A stretch of 64,000 bases of DNA from a bacterium (GTDB lineage: Bacteria > Patescibacteriota > Saccharimonadia > Saccharimonadales > UBA4665). A program made the translations under genes and the position numbers. The stretch is taken from NCBI GenBank assembly GCA_021783725.1, contig JAJXTN010000005.1, positions 1-64,000 of the forward strand. Reading direction: 5' to 3'. Below, one piece after another: positions 1-7,518 of the stretch (its first letter is position 1; each line of letters starts with the position of its first letter). The notes beneath the pieces are model-generated. The model was not told where the DNA came from, did no database searches, and saw only the letters and a list, made by a program, of their open reading frames with translations.

Positions 1-60
1 CATAGTACCTTAAGGGACAATAACAGTGCAAGCCTGCATTTTAAGGGTATAATAGAGCCA

Positions 61-1089
61 ATGATTGTCATTCAGAACGTTTCACTAGCCAGTTACTCGG
101 GCATGGGTTTGGGTGGCACGGCTAATTACTTATGTGAAGTCGTCAACCGTATGGAAGTTCTTGAAGCTATGAGCTGGGCACAAGAACGAAACTTGCCTTT
201 TATCATGATTGGTTCGGGTAGTAACGTAATCTGGCGTGATGAAGGCTTTAGTGGCTTGGTGATCGTAAATAAAATTACCCATTTTGAACTATTCCAAGAA
301 GATGAAACTAATGCCTACCTAACAGTCGGTGGTGGCGAAAATTGGGACTCAGTAGTCCAGCGTAGCGTCGATGCCGGGCTGACTGGGATTGAAGCTTTGA
401 GTTTAATACCGGGCACGGCCGGAGCTACGCCAATCCAGAATGTCGGAGCCTATGGACAAGAAATATCGCAAGTATTGGTAACAATTGAAGCGTTTGATGC
501 CCAAGCTAAGGATTTTGTAACTCTTTCGGCTATTGATTGTGCATTTGGCTATCGAACTAGTCGGTTCAAAACCACCGATCGTGGCCGTTTCTACATCACT
601 GGCCTAACCTTACACTTGATGAAAGCTAATCCCAGCCCTCCATTCTATCCAGCGGTCCAAAGCTATTTCGACGTCAACAACGTCAGCACTGTGACACCAT
701 CGATATTACGGCAAACGGTTATCGACATCCGCCAAGCCAAATTGCCAGACCCAGCTGTAGTTCATAACAACGGCTCATTCTTTGCTAACCCAGTTGTGTC
801 ACAAGACAAATTCGACATTTTAGCCGATACTTATGGTGACATAGCTCATTGGCAAGTTGCTGATAACCAAGTCAAACTGTCAGCCGCTTGGCTAATTGAA
901 CAAGTTGGATTCAAAGATTATCACGATTCCGAAACCGGTATGGCCACTTGGCCAAGTCAACCACTCGTACTCATCAACGAACACGCCAAAACTACTGCTG
1001 ATGCTCTAGCTTTCAAACAAAAAATTGTCGATGCAGTCAATCAACAGTTCGGCATCGTCCTCGAACAAGAACCCGAACTATTACCCTAA
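61..1089 (+). CDS. murB: UDP-N-acetylenolpyruvoylglucosamine reductase MurB
   Basis: Cytoplasmic FAD enzyme that reduces enolpyruvyl-UDP-GlcNAc to UDP-MurNAc, the second committed step of peptidoglycan synthesis. The 342-residue length and layout match the E. coli type I family. Visible are the FAD-binding GSGSN (51-55), the PGTAGATPIQNVGAYG segment (118-132), and the catalytic serine in NNGSFF (Ser239), with a C-terminal substrate-binding lobe. A TATAAT box at 48-53 lies 7 nt from the ATG and no Shine-Dalgarno fits, so the mRNA is probably leaderless. It faces glyA convergently, with 2 nt between the ends. murA lies 1.5 kb downstream on the same strand, consistent with a wall-synthesis neighbourhood. 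Confidence 0.95.
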   Translation: MIVIQNVSLASYSGMGLGGTANYLCEVVNRMEVLEAMSWAQERNLPFIMIGSGSNVIWRDEGFSGLVIVNKITHFELFQEDETNAYLTVGGGENWDSVVQRSVDAGLTGIEALSLIPGTAGATPIQNVGAYGQEISQVLVTIEAFDAQAKDFVTLSAIDCAFGYRTSRFKTTDRGRFYITGLTLHLMKANPSPPFYPAVQSYFDVNNVSTVTPSILRQTVIDIRQAKLPDPAVVHNNGSFFANPVVSQDKFDILADTYGDIAHWQVADNQVKLSAAWLIEQVGFKDYHDSETGMATWPSQPLVLINEHAKTTADALAFKQKIVDAVNQQFGIVLEQEPELLP

Positions 1090-1091
1090 AA

Positions 1092-2369
1092 TTATTTATC
1101 ACTAGGTAATGGGTAATTTAAGGCGAACTTTTTTACTTCGTCTCTTAACATGTTAAGTTTAGCGTCGTCGTTCCGGTTATCGATTGCTTGTTTCATCCAC
1201 TCGGCAACAACTTCCATGTCCTTCTCGACCAGCCCGCGAGTGGTAATAGCTGGCGTGCCAAGGCGGATACCGCTTGGACTAAATGGTGGCAAAGTATCAT
1301 CGGCGATGCTGTTCTTATTGAGTGTTAAGCCAATTTTATCAAGTGCTTCTTCGGCAATTTTGCCATCAATACCGAAACTTCGATGAACGTCGGCTAGAAT
1401 CAAGTGGTTACTCGTACCGCCAGTTACTAAGTAGAAACCGCGGTCTTGCATGGCTTTCGCCAATGCCTGGGCATTCAATAGTATTTTCTGGGCATATTGT
1501 TTAAACTCCGGAGTTAAAGCTTCGCCGAAAGCCACGGCCTTGGCGGCTATGATATGTTCGTGTGGTCCGCCTTGCATGCCAGGGAACACTGCTCGATCAA
1601 TCAGCGTCGGTATATTTTCCAAAGTTTTGGTTGGAGCTTTAAGAGGTGTCGAAACTATACCTTTAGACAGTATTACGCCACCGCGTGGACCGCGTAAAGT
1701 TTTATGCGTAGTACTAGTGATTACGTGAAAACCATAGTCGAACGGATTCTTGGCAACACCACCGGCTATCAATCCAGCGATATGGGCCATGTCGGCCATC
1801 AATAAAGCTCCAACTTCATTGCCAATCGCTGCAAATTTGGCATAATCTAGCTCTCGCGGATAAGCACTAAAACCGGCAATAATAATTTTCGGTTTATGTT
1901 CAAGGGCTAGTTGTCGCAACTCATCATAATCAATCTCACCGGTTGCCGGATCCTTCATTTTGTATCTAATGAAGTTGTATAGTTTGGCTGAACGAGTCAC
2001 TGGAGCGCCATGAGTCAAGTGGCCACCATGACTTAGATCCATAGCCAGCACCGTGTCGCCGGGTTCTAACCAAGCACTATATACAGCTTCATTGGCTGGC
2101 GCACCGGAATGCGGTTGGACGTTAGCGTGATCAGCGTTAAATAATTGCTTCGCCCGGTCGATAGCCAATTGTTCGACTTTATCAGTATTGTCTTGACCAC
2201 CATAATAGCGTTTACCGGGGTAACCCTCCGAGTATTTATTAGTAAATACGCTACCCATCGCTTCAAGTACATCTTTGCTGACATAGTTCTCTGACGGAAT
2301 CAGCTCCAGACCCTCTCGTTGGCGTTTCTCTTCATCGGCAATAAGTTTAGCAACAGTCGTATCAATCAT
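1092..2369 (-). CDS. glyA: Serine hydroxymethyltransferase GlyA
   Basis: PLP enzyme interconverting serine and glycine while charging tetrahydrofolate with a one-carbon unit. At 425 residues it is full length. The PLP lysine is Lys223 in the [13 protein letters not shown] motif, and the family signatures IPSENY (24-29), KRYYGG (53-58) and the [11 protein letters not shown] substrate region (111-121) are intact. A GGGAG Shine-Dalgarno sits 7-8 nt before the ATG, so this gene uses conventional initiation. It is monocistronic and convergent with murB. The 3' coding part contains one copy of a 14-bp palindrome seen three times in the window. Confidence 0.96.
   Translation of the reverse strand: MIDTTVAKLIADEEKRQREGLELIPSENYVSKDVLEAMGSVFTNKYSEGYPGKRYYGGQDNTDKVEQLAIDRAKQLFNADHANVQPHSGAPANEAVYSAWLEPGDTVLAMDLSHGGHLTHGAPVTRSAKLYNFIRYKMKDPATGEIDYDELRQLALEHKPKIIIAGFSAYPRELDYAKFAAIGNEVGALLMADMAHIAGLIAGGVAKNPFDYGFHVITSTTHKTLRGPRGGVILSKGIVSTPLKAPTKTLENIPTLIDRAVFPGMQGGPHEHIIAAKAVAFGEALTPEFKQYAQKILLNAQALAKAMQDRGFYLVTGGTSNHLILADVHRSFGIDGKIAEEALDKIGLTLNKNSIADDTLPPFSPSGIRLGTPAITTRGLVEKDMEVVAEWMKQAIDNRNDDAKLNMLRDEVKKFALNYPLPSDK
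1144..1157. repeat. Palindrome CTTAACATGTTAAG, copy 1
   Basis: Perfect 14-bp palindrome inside glyA, where it encodes Leu-Asn-Met-Leu. Identical copies lie at 16488 and 33398. Confidence 0.6.
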
Positions 2370-2577
2370 TCCATTCTCCCGAATATATTAAGTTAAGGTC
2401 GACAAGATCAGAAACAATAGGTTAATTAGATCATTGGCCTATTGTACCAAGCAACATCAAACCGTTAAAGACTGGTGGAGAATTTCATAGCCTAGACTAT
2501 GGACAACCAGGCATCAATAATAGTAAATTAGCTAAGCGACTAAATGTTAATGTTTATAATTTATACCCACTTATATA

Positions 2578-2606
2578 TTGAAATTTAATACCATAAATGA
2601 TATCAT
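2578..2606 (+). promoter_or_regulatory. murA promoter
   Basis: TTGAAA (2578-2583), a 17-nt spacer and TATCAT (2601-2606). Only 9 nt separate the -10 box from the murA ATG, so the 5' leader should be at most a few nucleotides. Because MurA carries a DNA-binding domain, the AT-rich stretch here is a plausible autoregulatory target; no clear operator palindrome was seen. Confidence 0.6.
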
Positions 2607-2615
2607 ATTCGAGTT

Positions 2616-4139
2616 ATGCAAACGTCTAACGACAAAATCGGGCAACTTATTGCTCAAGTACGACAAGAACGTGGTTTAACTCAGGCCGAATTTGCTCGAC
2701 TTTTGAACACCTCCCAGTCGGCTGTAAATCGCATGGAACACGGTCGCCAAAACCTCAGTCTTGAGACGTTAGGTCGGATTAGCGAGGCCCTAAACAAACA
2801 ACTTATCAGCCTAAATGATGGCGCGATCAACCTACAAATTGAAGGTGGTCATGAACTAAAAGGCGAGATTAGTCTTAAAACTAGTAAGAATGCCGCTGTC
2901 GCCTTATTGTGTGCCAGCCTGCTTAACAAAGGTACGACCCGCTTAAAAAATATCGCCCATATCGAGGAAGTGAACCGTTTGATCGAAGTTCTGACAAGTA
3001 TTGGCGTACAGATACGCTGGGTCGGAGGCAATGATCTAGAAATCAAACCTCCAGCGAAACTAAACCTGGAAGCCATGAACAAGGATTCTGCTCGTAAGAC
3101 TCGTAGCGTAATCATGTTCATTGGCCCATTAATGCATTTGTCGAAAACATTCTCAATCCCTTACGCCGGCGGTTGTGAATTGGGTCGACGGACAGTTTTG
3201 CCTCATCTCTATGCACTAGAAGAATTCGGCATCAACGTCTTGACCAAATCTGGCCATTACCAAGTGACAGCCAACCTACACGTGCCCAAAAGGCCAGTCG
3301 TATTGTATGAATCGGGTGATACCACTACCGAAAACGTATTGATGGCGGCCGCTCGAACCCCCGGTCAAACCGTCATCAAGATGGCTAGTGCCAATTACAT
3401 GGTTCAAGATTTATGTTTCTTCCTCCAAAAGCTGGGCGTAAAAATTGAAGGCGTCGGGACCAGTACACTTATAGTTAATGGACTGACCAATATTCACAAA
3501 AATATTACCTACTCACCAGGAGAAGATCCGGTCGAAGCCATGACATTCATCGCCGCGGCTGTTACTACCGATTCCAAGATCACTATTCGTCGGGCACCAA
3601 TTGAGTTCCTAGAACTTGAATTATTAAAGCTCGAAAAGATGGGTCTGAAGTACGATATTAGTCCTAGCTACAAAGCCGACAACGGTCGGACCGAGCTGGT
3701 TGACCTAACGATTCACAAACATCATGGCAAATTGATTGCGCCTCAAGAAAAAATTCACCCGAACGTCTTCCCCGGTCTGAACATTGATCATTTACCTTAT
3801 TTCGTTCCTATCGTAGCCATTGCTCGTGGCCGAACCCTTATCCATGACTGGATATACGAAGACCGAGCTCTGATGTATACCGAAATGAAAAAAATCGGCG
3901 TCAACCTCGAGTTGGCTGATCCGCACCGAGTTTTCGTAACCGGTCCAACGCGTTTCAAGCCAGCCGACTTGGTCTGCCCGAGCGGTATCCGGCCAGCGGT
4001 CATGCTGTTGATTGGCATGCTAGCCGCTCCTGGCATATCTAAACTGCGTAATGTCTACACCATTAACCGTGGCTATGAAGATCTCGCCGAACGCCTCAAT
4101 AGCCTAGGCGCCCACATCTCCGTCTCCCGTGAACTATAA
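2616..4139 (+). CDS. murA: UDP-GlcNAc 1-carboxyvinyltransferase MurA with N-terminal Xre helix-turn-helix
   Basis: Transfers enolpyruvate from PEP to UDP-GlcNAc, the first committed peptidoglycan step. Residues 8-62 form an Xre/Cro-type helix-turn-helix (RQERGLTQAEFARLL, then SQSAVNRMEHG). The enolpyruvyl transferase fold starts near residue 70. The catalytic pair Lys91-Asn92 (TSKNAA) and the PEP-loop cysteine Cys187 in AGGCELGRRT are present, so the enzyme should be active and is predicted fosfomycin-sensitive from that cysteine. Total length is 507 against about 420 for ordinary MurA; the excess equals the DNA-binding domain. The reading frame is continuous, so the fusion is real in this assembly. 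The domain may tie wall precursor supply to transcription (inference). Confidence 0.93.
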   Translation: MQTSNDKIGQLIAQVRQERGLTQAEFARLLNTSQSAVNRMEHGRQNLSLETLGRISEALNKQLISLNDGAINLQIEGGHELKGEISLKTSKNAAVALLCASLLNKGTTRLKNIAHIEEVNRLIEVLTSIGVQIRWVGGNDLEIKPPAKLNLEAMNKDSARKTRSVIMFIGPLMHLSKTFSIPYAGGCELGRRTVLPHLYALEEFGINVLTKSGHYQVTANLHVPKRPVVLYESGDTTTENVLMAAARTPGQTVIKMASANYMVQDLCFFLQKLGVKIEGVGTSTLIVNGLTNIHKNITYSPGEDPVEAMTFIAAAVTTDSKITIRRAPIEFLELELLKLEKMGLKYDISPSYKADNGRTELVDLTIHKHHGKLIAPQEKIHPNVFPGLNIDHLPYFVPIVAIARGRTLIHDWIYEDRALMYTEMKKIGVNLELADPHRVFVTGPTRFKPADLVCPSGIRPAVMLLIGMLAAPGISKLRNVYTINRGYEDLAERLNSLGAHISVSREL

Positions 4140-4206
4140 AAATCAGCTTTCGGCATACTCCGATAAATGCTATAATCACCCCTGTTGCAAGGAACTGTTA
4201 AAACTA

Positions 4207-4281
4207 GCGGGTGTCGTATAACGGTTATTATGTCAGTTTTCCAAACTGAAAACGGGAGTTCGACTCTCCCCACCCGCACCA
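4207..4281 (+). tRNA. tRNA-Gly (anticodon TCC)
   Basis: Cloverleaf with acceptor GCGGGTG/CACCCGC, anticodon loop TTTCCAA, T-arm GGAG-TTCGACT-CTCC and an encoded CCA at 4279-4281. Discriminator base is A, whereas most bacterial tRNA-Gly have U73. The terminator hairpin begins inside the acceptor end. Confidence 0.95.
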
Positions 4282-4320
4282 AAATGAAAGCCTATCGATA
4301 GATGGGCTTTTGTTTTGGTG
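4277..4320 (+). terminator. tRNA-Gly terminator overlapping CCA
   Basis: CACCAAAA (4277-4284) pairs with TTTTGGTG (4313-4320) around an inner AAGCC/GGCTT stem and T-runs. The stem therefore includes the discriminator and CCA of the tRNA, as at the other tRNA genes of the window. Confidence 0.75.
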
Positions 4321-4348
4321 TTAGCGGATATTTGATAAAAACTTTCCA

Positions 4349-4741
4349 TTGCCACAATACGAAAAGGGAGCGGCTTGCTTTGATCTGATTTGCCACGAGA
4401 CAGTAACGATTCCACCTCATCAGATTAAGGCTGTCGCTCAAAACGTAGCCGTTAAAGTACCAGAAGGCTATGCGTTATTGCTCTTTGCCAGGAGCAGTAC
4501 ATCGCATAAAAAAGGTCTCATGCTGGCTAACGGGGTAGGCGTCACCGATCCATTCTATTGTGGAGACAAAGACGAAAACCTGGCATTCCTGTTCAATATT
4601 ACAGATAATCCAGTAACCGTCGAAGCCGGAGACAAAATTGTCCAAGGAATGATCATTAAAACCGAACCGATATCCTGGCAAGAAGTCGACAAGATGGTCG
4701 ACAAGGGCCACGGCGGTTATCAGCATAGCGAGAATGTATAG
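4349..4741 (+). CDS. dut: dUTP diphosphatase (trimeric dUTPase)
   Basis: Hydrolyses dUTP to dUMP and PPi, keeping uracil out of DNA and supplying dUMP. Trimeric-family motifs are visible: motif 1 GAACFDLICHE (7-17), motif 2 LFARSST (45-51), motif 3 NGVGVTDPFYCGDKDEN with the catalytic Asp67, motif 4 AGDKIVQGMI, and a partial motif 5 GHGGYQHSENV lacking the usual GSTG. The start given is TTG. Codons upstream in frame back to an ATA at 4328 also match the family N-terminus (F-x3-FPLPQYEKGAA), so the true start may be the non-canonical ATA at 4328. An in-frame stop lies at 4322. A terminator follows at 4821. Confidence 0.88.
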   Translation: MPQYEKGAACFDLICHETVTIPPHQIKAVAQNVAVKVPEGYALLLFARSSTSHKKGLMLANGVGVTDPFYCGDKDENLAFLFNITDNPVTVEAGDKIVQGMIIKTEPISWQEVDKMVDKGHGGYQHSENV

Positions 4742-4820
4742 TAAGACAAGAAGCACCGCAATATAAACAAAAACTGTATGAGTAATCTAGATCTGACCAG
4801 TTTAATGATACTTCACCGGA

Positions 4821-4854
4821 ACAAGAGCTTATCACAAGATGGGCTCTTGTTTTG
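4821..4854 (+). terminator. Intrinsic terminator after dut
   Basis: ACAAGAGC (4821-4828) pairs with GCTCTTGT (4843-4850), followed by a short T-run. It lies between the convergent dut and the envelope gene pair. Confidence 0.75.
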
Positions 4855-4871
4855 TACTAGTTTTAAGAAAT

Positions 4872-5156
4872 CTAAAGTGTTAAAGATTGGCCAGCGCTAG
4901 ATAATTGGCTGAATTTACCTTCATCGACTGGCTTAGCACCGACAACTGATTGGGATTGATAACGTGACACCTTGAACAGCCCGTTAGAAGACGATTTAAT
5001 CGTGAAAATATGACTGTTCAGTAGCAAATTAACACTATTGTTAGTTGTAACTTTGATGCCCTCGAGACGATTAATTTCATACACCGAAACCACCAACAAG
5101 CTTAGACTCAAAAATATAATCGGTAATGAGTGGAGGTGAAGATTTTTGCTATTCAT
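4872..5156 (-). CDS. Small membrane-anchored protein, unknown function
   Basis: 94 residues. A hydrophobic segment at about residues 11-26 (LPIIFLSLSLLVVSVY) forms an N-terminal anchor, with the remaining 65 residues probably outside the membrane. No family was recognised. Its start lies 3 nt after the end of the upstream zinc-ribbon gene, so the two are almost certainly cotranscribed. The C-terminal part is rich in Ser, Gln and Lys without cysteines. Confidence 0.65.
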   Translation of the reverse strand: MNSKNLHLHSLPIIFLSLSLLVVSVYEINRLEGIKVTTNNSVNLLLNSHIFTIKSSSNGLFKVSRYQSQSVVGAKPVDEGKFSQLSSAGQSLTL

Positions 5157-5159
5157 AGT

Positions 5160-6059
5160 TTATTGCCATTGCCAGCCTAATTGTAAATCATTCATGTTAG
5201 CCTCTGCACCACTCGTGGCATGAACTACAACAAACAAGTTCTCACCATCAGTTGTTTGATGAAAAACAGCTGCCTCAATCACATTAACGCCTTGATCATT
5301 GGATGAGCTGACGAAGTACGCCGGACTGGCGGCAAAAGTTCCAACAGCCTCTTTGGTAATTTTAAAGTTCGGCAGGCTCTGTTTGACGTCCTTTTCAACG
5401 GCTTGTTTTGCTAAACCAATGAATTCTACAGCACTTACATTCGATGTCGACGCATACACTTTATAAGCATCGGTTGACAGATTAAACGTCGCCCCGTTAA
5501 AAATATTAATATTACATGTACCGACGGGATTCTCAATATTGAACTTGATGGTCAATTTAACATGATAGCAATTGGTGGTGATGCTCGAAGCAGTCAGTAC
5601 TGGAGCAGTATTGACTGCAGATACAGCACTTTTAGCTTTCTGCTTAACATCATTTTGATGATTGACAGCATATACCCAAGTGGCTATTCCTGTAAACAAA
5701 GCTAACAACGAAATAATTACACCGACGATATTAAGTCCCTTTTTTACTGTTCTAAGTGATAAAGTTGCAAACACTAGGCCAGTAGCACCCAGTACTATTC
5801 CAGCTAACGGAAAGAATAACGCCCCTACGATGCCAACCAGACCAAAAACGATCGCCATAAAGGCTTTGAAATGCTTAGATTGCTGATTGGTGTCAGGGAC
5901 CGAATATTCCGGCAAGTCCGCCGGCTCGACTTCGGTAATATCTAATTTTGATTTAGTTTCAGCAATTGTTTTACTAGCCGAATCATCTAATTTGTATCCG
6001 CAATTCCCACAGAATTGGGCTCCGTCTTCGACTGGTTCATTACAATTTGGGCAAATCAT
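5160..6059 (-). CDS. Zinc-ribbon membrane protein with DUF4190-like segment
   Basis: 299 residues. The N-terminus is a CPNC-x10-CGNC zinc ribbon (residues 3-20) facing the cytoplasm. Two or three transmembrane helices follow (about 65-135), rich in Gly and Ala and similar in layout to DUF4190. Residues from about 150 onward form an exported domain with two cysteines (Cys163, Cys180) that could form a disulfide. The gene lies 37 nt downstream of the prsW-like gene, whose product carries a related C-terminal zinc ribbon, and immediately upstream of a small membrane protein. The shared ribbons suggest a common partner or assembly (inference). Confidence 0.8.
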   Translation of the reverse strand: MICPNCNEPVEDGAQFCGNCGYKLDDSASKTIAETKSKLDITEVEPADLPEYSVPDTNQQSKHFKAFMAIVFGLVGIVGALFFPLAGIVLGATGLVFATLSLRTVKKGLNIVGVIISLLALFTGIATWVYAVNHQNDVKQKAKSAVSAVNTAPVLTASSITTNCYHVKLTIKFNIENPVGTCNINIFNGATFNLSTDAYKVYASTSNVSAVEFIGLAKQAVEKDVKQSLPNFKITKEAVGTFAASPAYFVSSSNDQGVNVIEAAVFHQTTDGENLFVVVHATSGAEANMNDLQLGWQWQ

Positions 6060-6096
6060 TGCGGGCTAATCCTTTTTGTTTCGATCTTTAGCGTAT

Positions 6097-6864
6097 TTAA
6101 GCACGTTGGCCACATTCGATGCAATAAAGATGATGCTCGGGATTGGCTTGCCCGCAATGGCGGCAATAGTCATTATGCCCAACACTACTCAAGCCAGCCT
6201 TTTGATCCAAATCGGTTGCCGTTATGTATAACCAGAATAACACTAGACTCATGCCCAGAGTTATAGAAATCGACATGATTGAGTAAACGTTTTGACCAGA
6301 CGCCAAACCAAAATCGTATAAACCGTGGAGCACCATTGCCAACAACAAAGTCAACGCCACCCAGGCGCGTGGTCGGTGATCCAATTTCGATCTAATCAAC
6401 ATAAAGCCCACCATACCAGTAATCGCTGCATGAAAAAATGGCGTTAATAATAATCGCTTCAAACCAGTTGCGGCGCCAAATTGCACAGCGTATAGAATGT
6501 TCTCGGGCAATCCGAAACCCAGTCCAGCTAATGCAAAATAGACTATGCCATCGGTGTGCTCATTGAAATAACGCTTCGGATAAATGAATATTGAAAGTGG
6601 TATAAACTTACAAGCTTCTTCGATTACACCAATCGCCAATGAAGCAATCAAGATTGTTAATAGCGGGGCTGTACTGCTATAACTTTTGGTTGGTATGGTC
6701 ATGTTCTCGATGATGGCCGCCACCAAACCACCCGCAGAACCTAAGCCGAAAGCAATCCACAATGCCCCAATCGGTTCACGTTCACCACGATCGTTCACAA
6801 TAAAGAAAGTCGCCAAAGCTACCGATATTAAAATCAGGCCCAGGATAACGAATAGCAACAGCAT
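6097..6864 (-). CDS. PrsW-family intramembrane metalloprotease with C-terminal zinc ribbon
   Basis: 255 residues with about seven or eight membrane helices. The family's metalloprotease motifs are present: EEACK (82-86), ENILY (121-125), FHA (144-146) and HGLYD (180-184). In Bacillus, PrsW performs site-1 cleavage of the anti-sigma factor RsiW; the substrate here is unknown. The C-terminus (235-254) is a CRHCG-CIECG zinc ribbon resembling the N-terminal ribbon of the next gene product, which is therefore a candidate substrate or partner (inference). First gene of a three-gene operon. Confidence 0.88.
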   Translation of the reverse strand: MLLLFVILGLILISVALATFFIVNDRGEREPIGALWIAFGLGSAGGLVAAIIENMTIPTKSYSSTAPLLTILIASLAIGVIEEACKFIPLSIFIYPKRYFNEHTDGIVYFALAGLGFGLPENILYAVQFGAATGLKRLLLTPFFHAAITGMVGFMLIRSKLDHRPRAWVALTLLLAMVLHGLYDFGLASGQNVYSIMSISITLGMSLVLFWLYITATDLDQKAGLSSVGHNDYCRHCGQANPEHHLYCIECGQRA

Positions 6865-7020
6865 AGTATTTATTTTATTTCCTTAACTATGATTATAACT
6901 CTCTGGCTGGATTATTGATACTTTGGATATTTTGCTTACCTCTATAAACTGTTAAAGTGTAACAAGGATTATCAGATAGTAAGATGGTTAAATAGTCTTA
7001 TAGTTAGATAGTTCACATCT

Positions 7021-7210
7021 AGGTGCGCCCTGGTAGCTCAGCTGGAGTTGGCGGAGCCGACTAGATAAATGTGAGTGGCTCTGTTCAGATGAGCTACAAT
7101 GATTAACAATTAAGTAGGTGCGCCCTGGTAGCTCAGCTGGAGTTGGCGGAGCCGACTAGATAAATGTGAGTGGCTCTGTTCAGATGAGCTACAATGATTA
7201 ACAATATATA
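7021..7210 (+). repeat. Two tandem 95-bp units carrying tRNA-Arg 5'-half copies
   Basis: Units 7021-7115 and 7116-7210 are identical except in their last five bases, and the real tRNA-Arg begins the third period. Each unit starts with the same 26 bases as 7211-7236 (six bases of flank plus the tRNA 5' end through the D-loop). A mini-hairpin GGCGGAGCC (7050-7058; 7145-7153) follows. Then comes a diverged antisense copy of the same tRNA 5' half (7077-7097; 7172-7192) and an AT-rich tail with TACAAT. The gene-free stretch 6865-7020 shows no coding capacity and presumably holds the tRNA promoter. Confidence 0.9.
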
Positions 7211-7216
7211 AGGTGC

Positions 7217-7293
7217 GCCCTGGTAGCTCAGCTGGATAGAGCAGAGGACTTCTAAGCCTAAGGTCGCAGGTTCGAATCCTGCCCAGGGCACCA
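7217..7293 (+). tRNA. tRNA-Arg (anticodon TCT)
   Basis: Acceptor GCCCTGG/CCAGGGC, D-arm GCTC/GAGC, anticodon loop CTTCTAA, T-arm GCAGG/CCTGC, encoded CCA at 7291-7293. The anticodon stem GAGGA/GCCTA has mismatches at 27-43 (G-A) and 31-39 (A-G). It is flanked on both sides by repeats made of its own halves. Confidence 0.93.
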
Positions 7294-7332
7294 TATAAAT
7301 ACCCGACCCTGATGGTCGGGTTTTTATATGGT
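7290..7332 (+). terminator. tRNA-Arg terminator overlapping CCA
   Basis: ACCATATAAA (7290-7299) pairs with TTTATATGGT (7323-7332) around a CCCGACC/GGTCGGG core ending in five T residues. The stem includes A73 and CCA. Confidence 0.85.
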
Positions 7333-7518
7333 TCACTGCCAAGATTTGGTTCTGCGACTTGGCGGCGTAGCCGACAATAGTTGCAGGTTCGTCGTATGAC
7401 AAGCTATCGCAGGAATGTATTCCGAGAAAGTTTGTCGGGAGAAGGACGAAGTCCGCTATCCTGCCCAGGGCACCGTCCTCCGTCGCAAATCCCTTTAGGG
7501 GGTTAGCTATGGAGGATT
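7333..7518 (+). repeat. tRNA-Arg 3'-half palindromic array with 66-nt T-loop insert
   Basis: Order: a diverged antisense copy of the tRNA 3' half (7333-7362); mini-hairpin GGCGTAGCC (7364-7372); a sense T-arm copy AGTTGCAGGTTCG (7379-7391); a 66-nt insert (7392-7457); the rest of the tRNA 3' end, ATCCTGCCCAGGGCACC (7458-7474), identical to the tRNA. A further hairpin closes the unit (7475-7518). The insert folds into two local helices plus a GGAC-GAA-GTCC hairpin and matches inserts at 13193-13258 and 40901-40966. No protein is encoded. It is not a second functional tRNA because the 5' half is missing. Confidence 0.9.

Noticed and set aside
2370-2615. Glycine or PLP-related riboswitch before glyA or murA
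   Set aside because: No conserved aptamer elements or terminator-antiterminator pair could be found in the gap.
7379-7474. Group I or group II intron in a tRNA T-arm
   Set aside because: The insert is 66 nt, far too short for a self-splicing intron, and the flanking tRNA copy lacks its 5' half, so splicing would not yield a tRNA.
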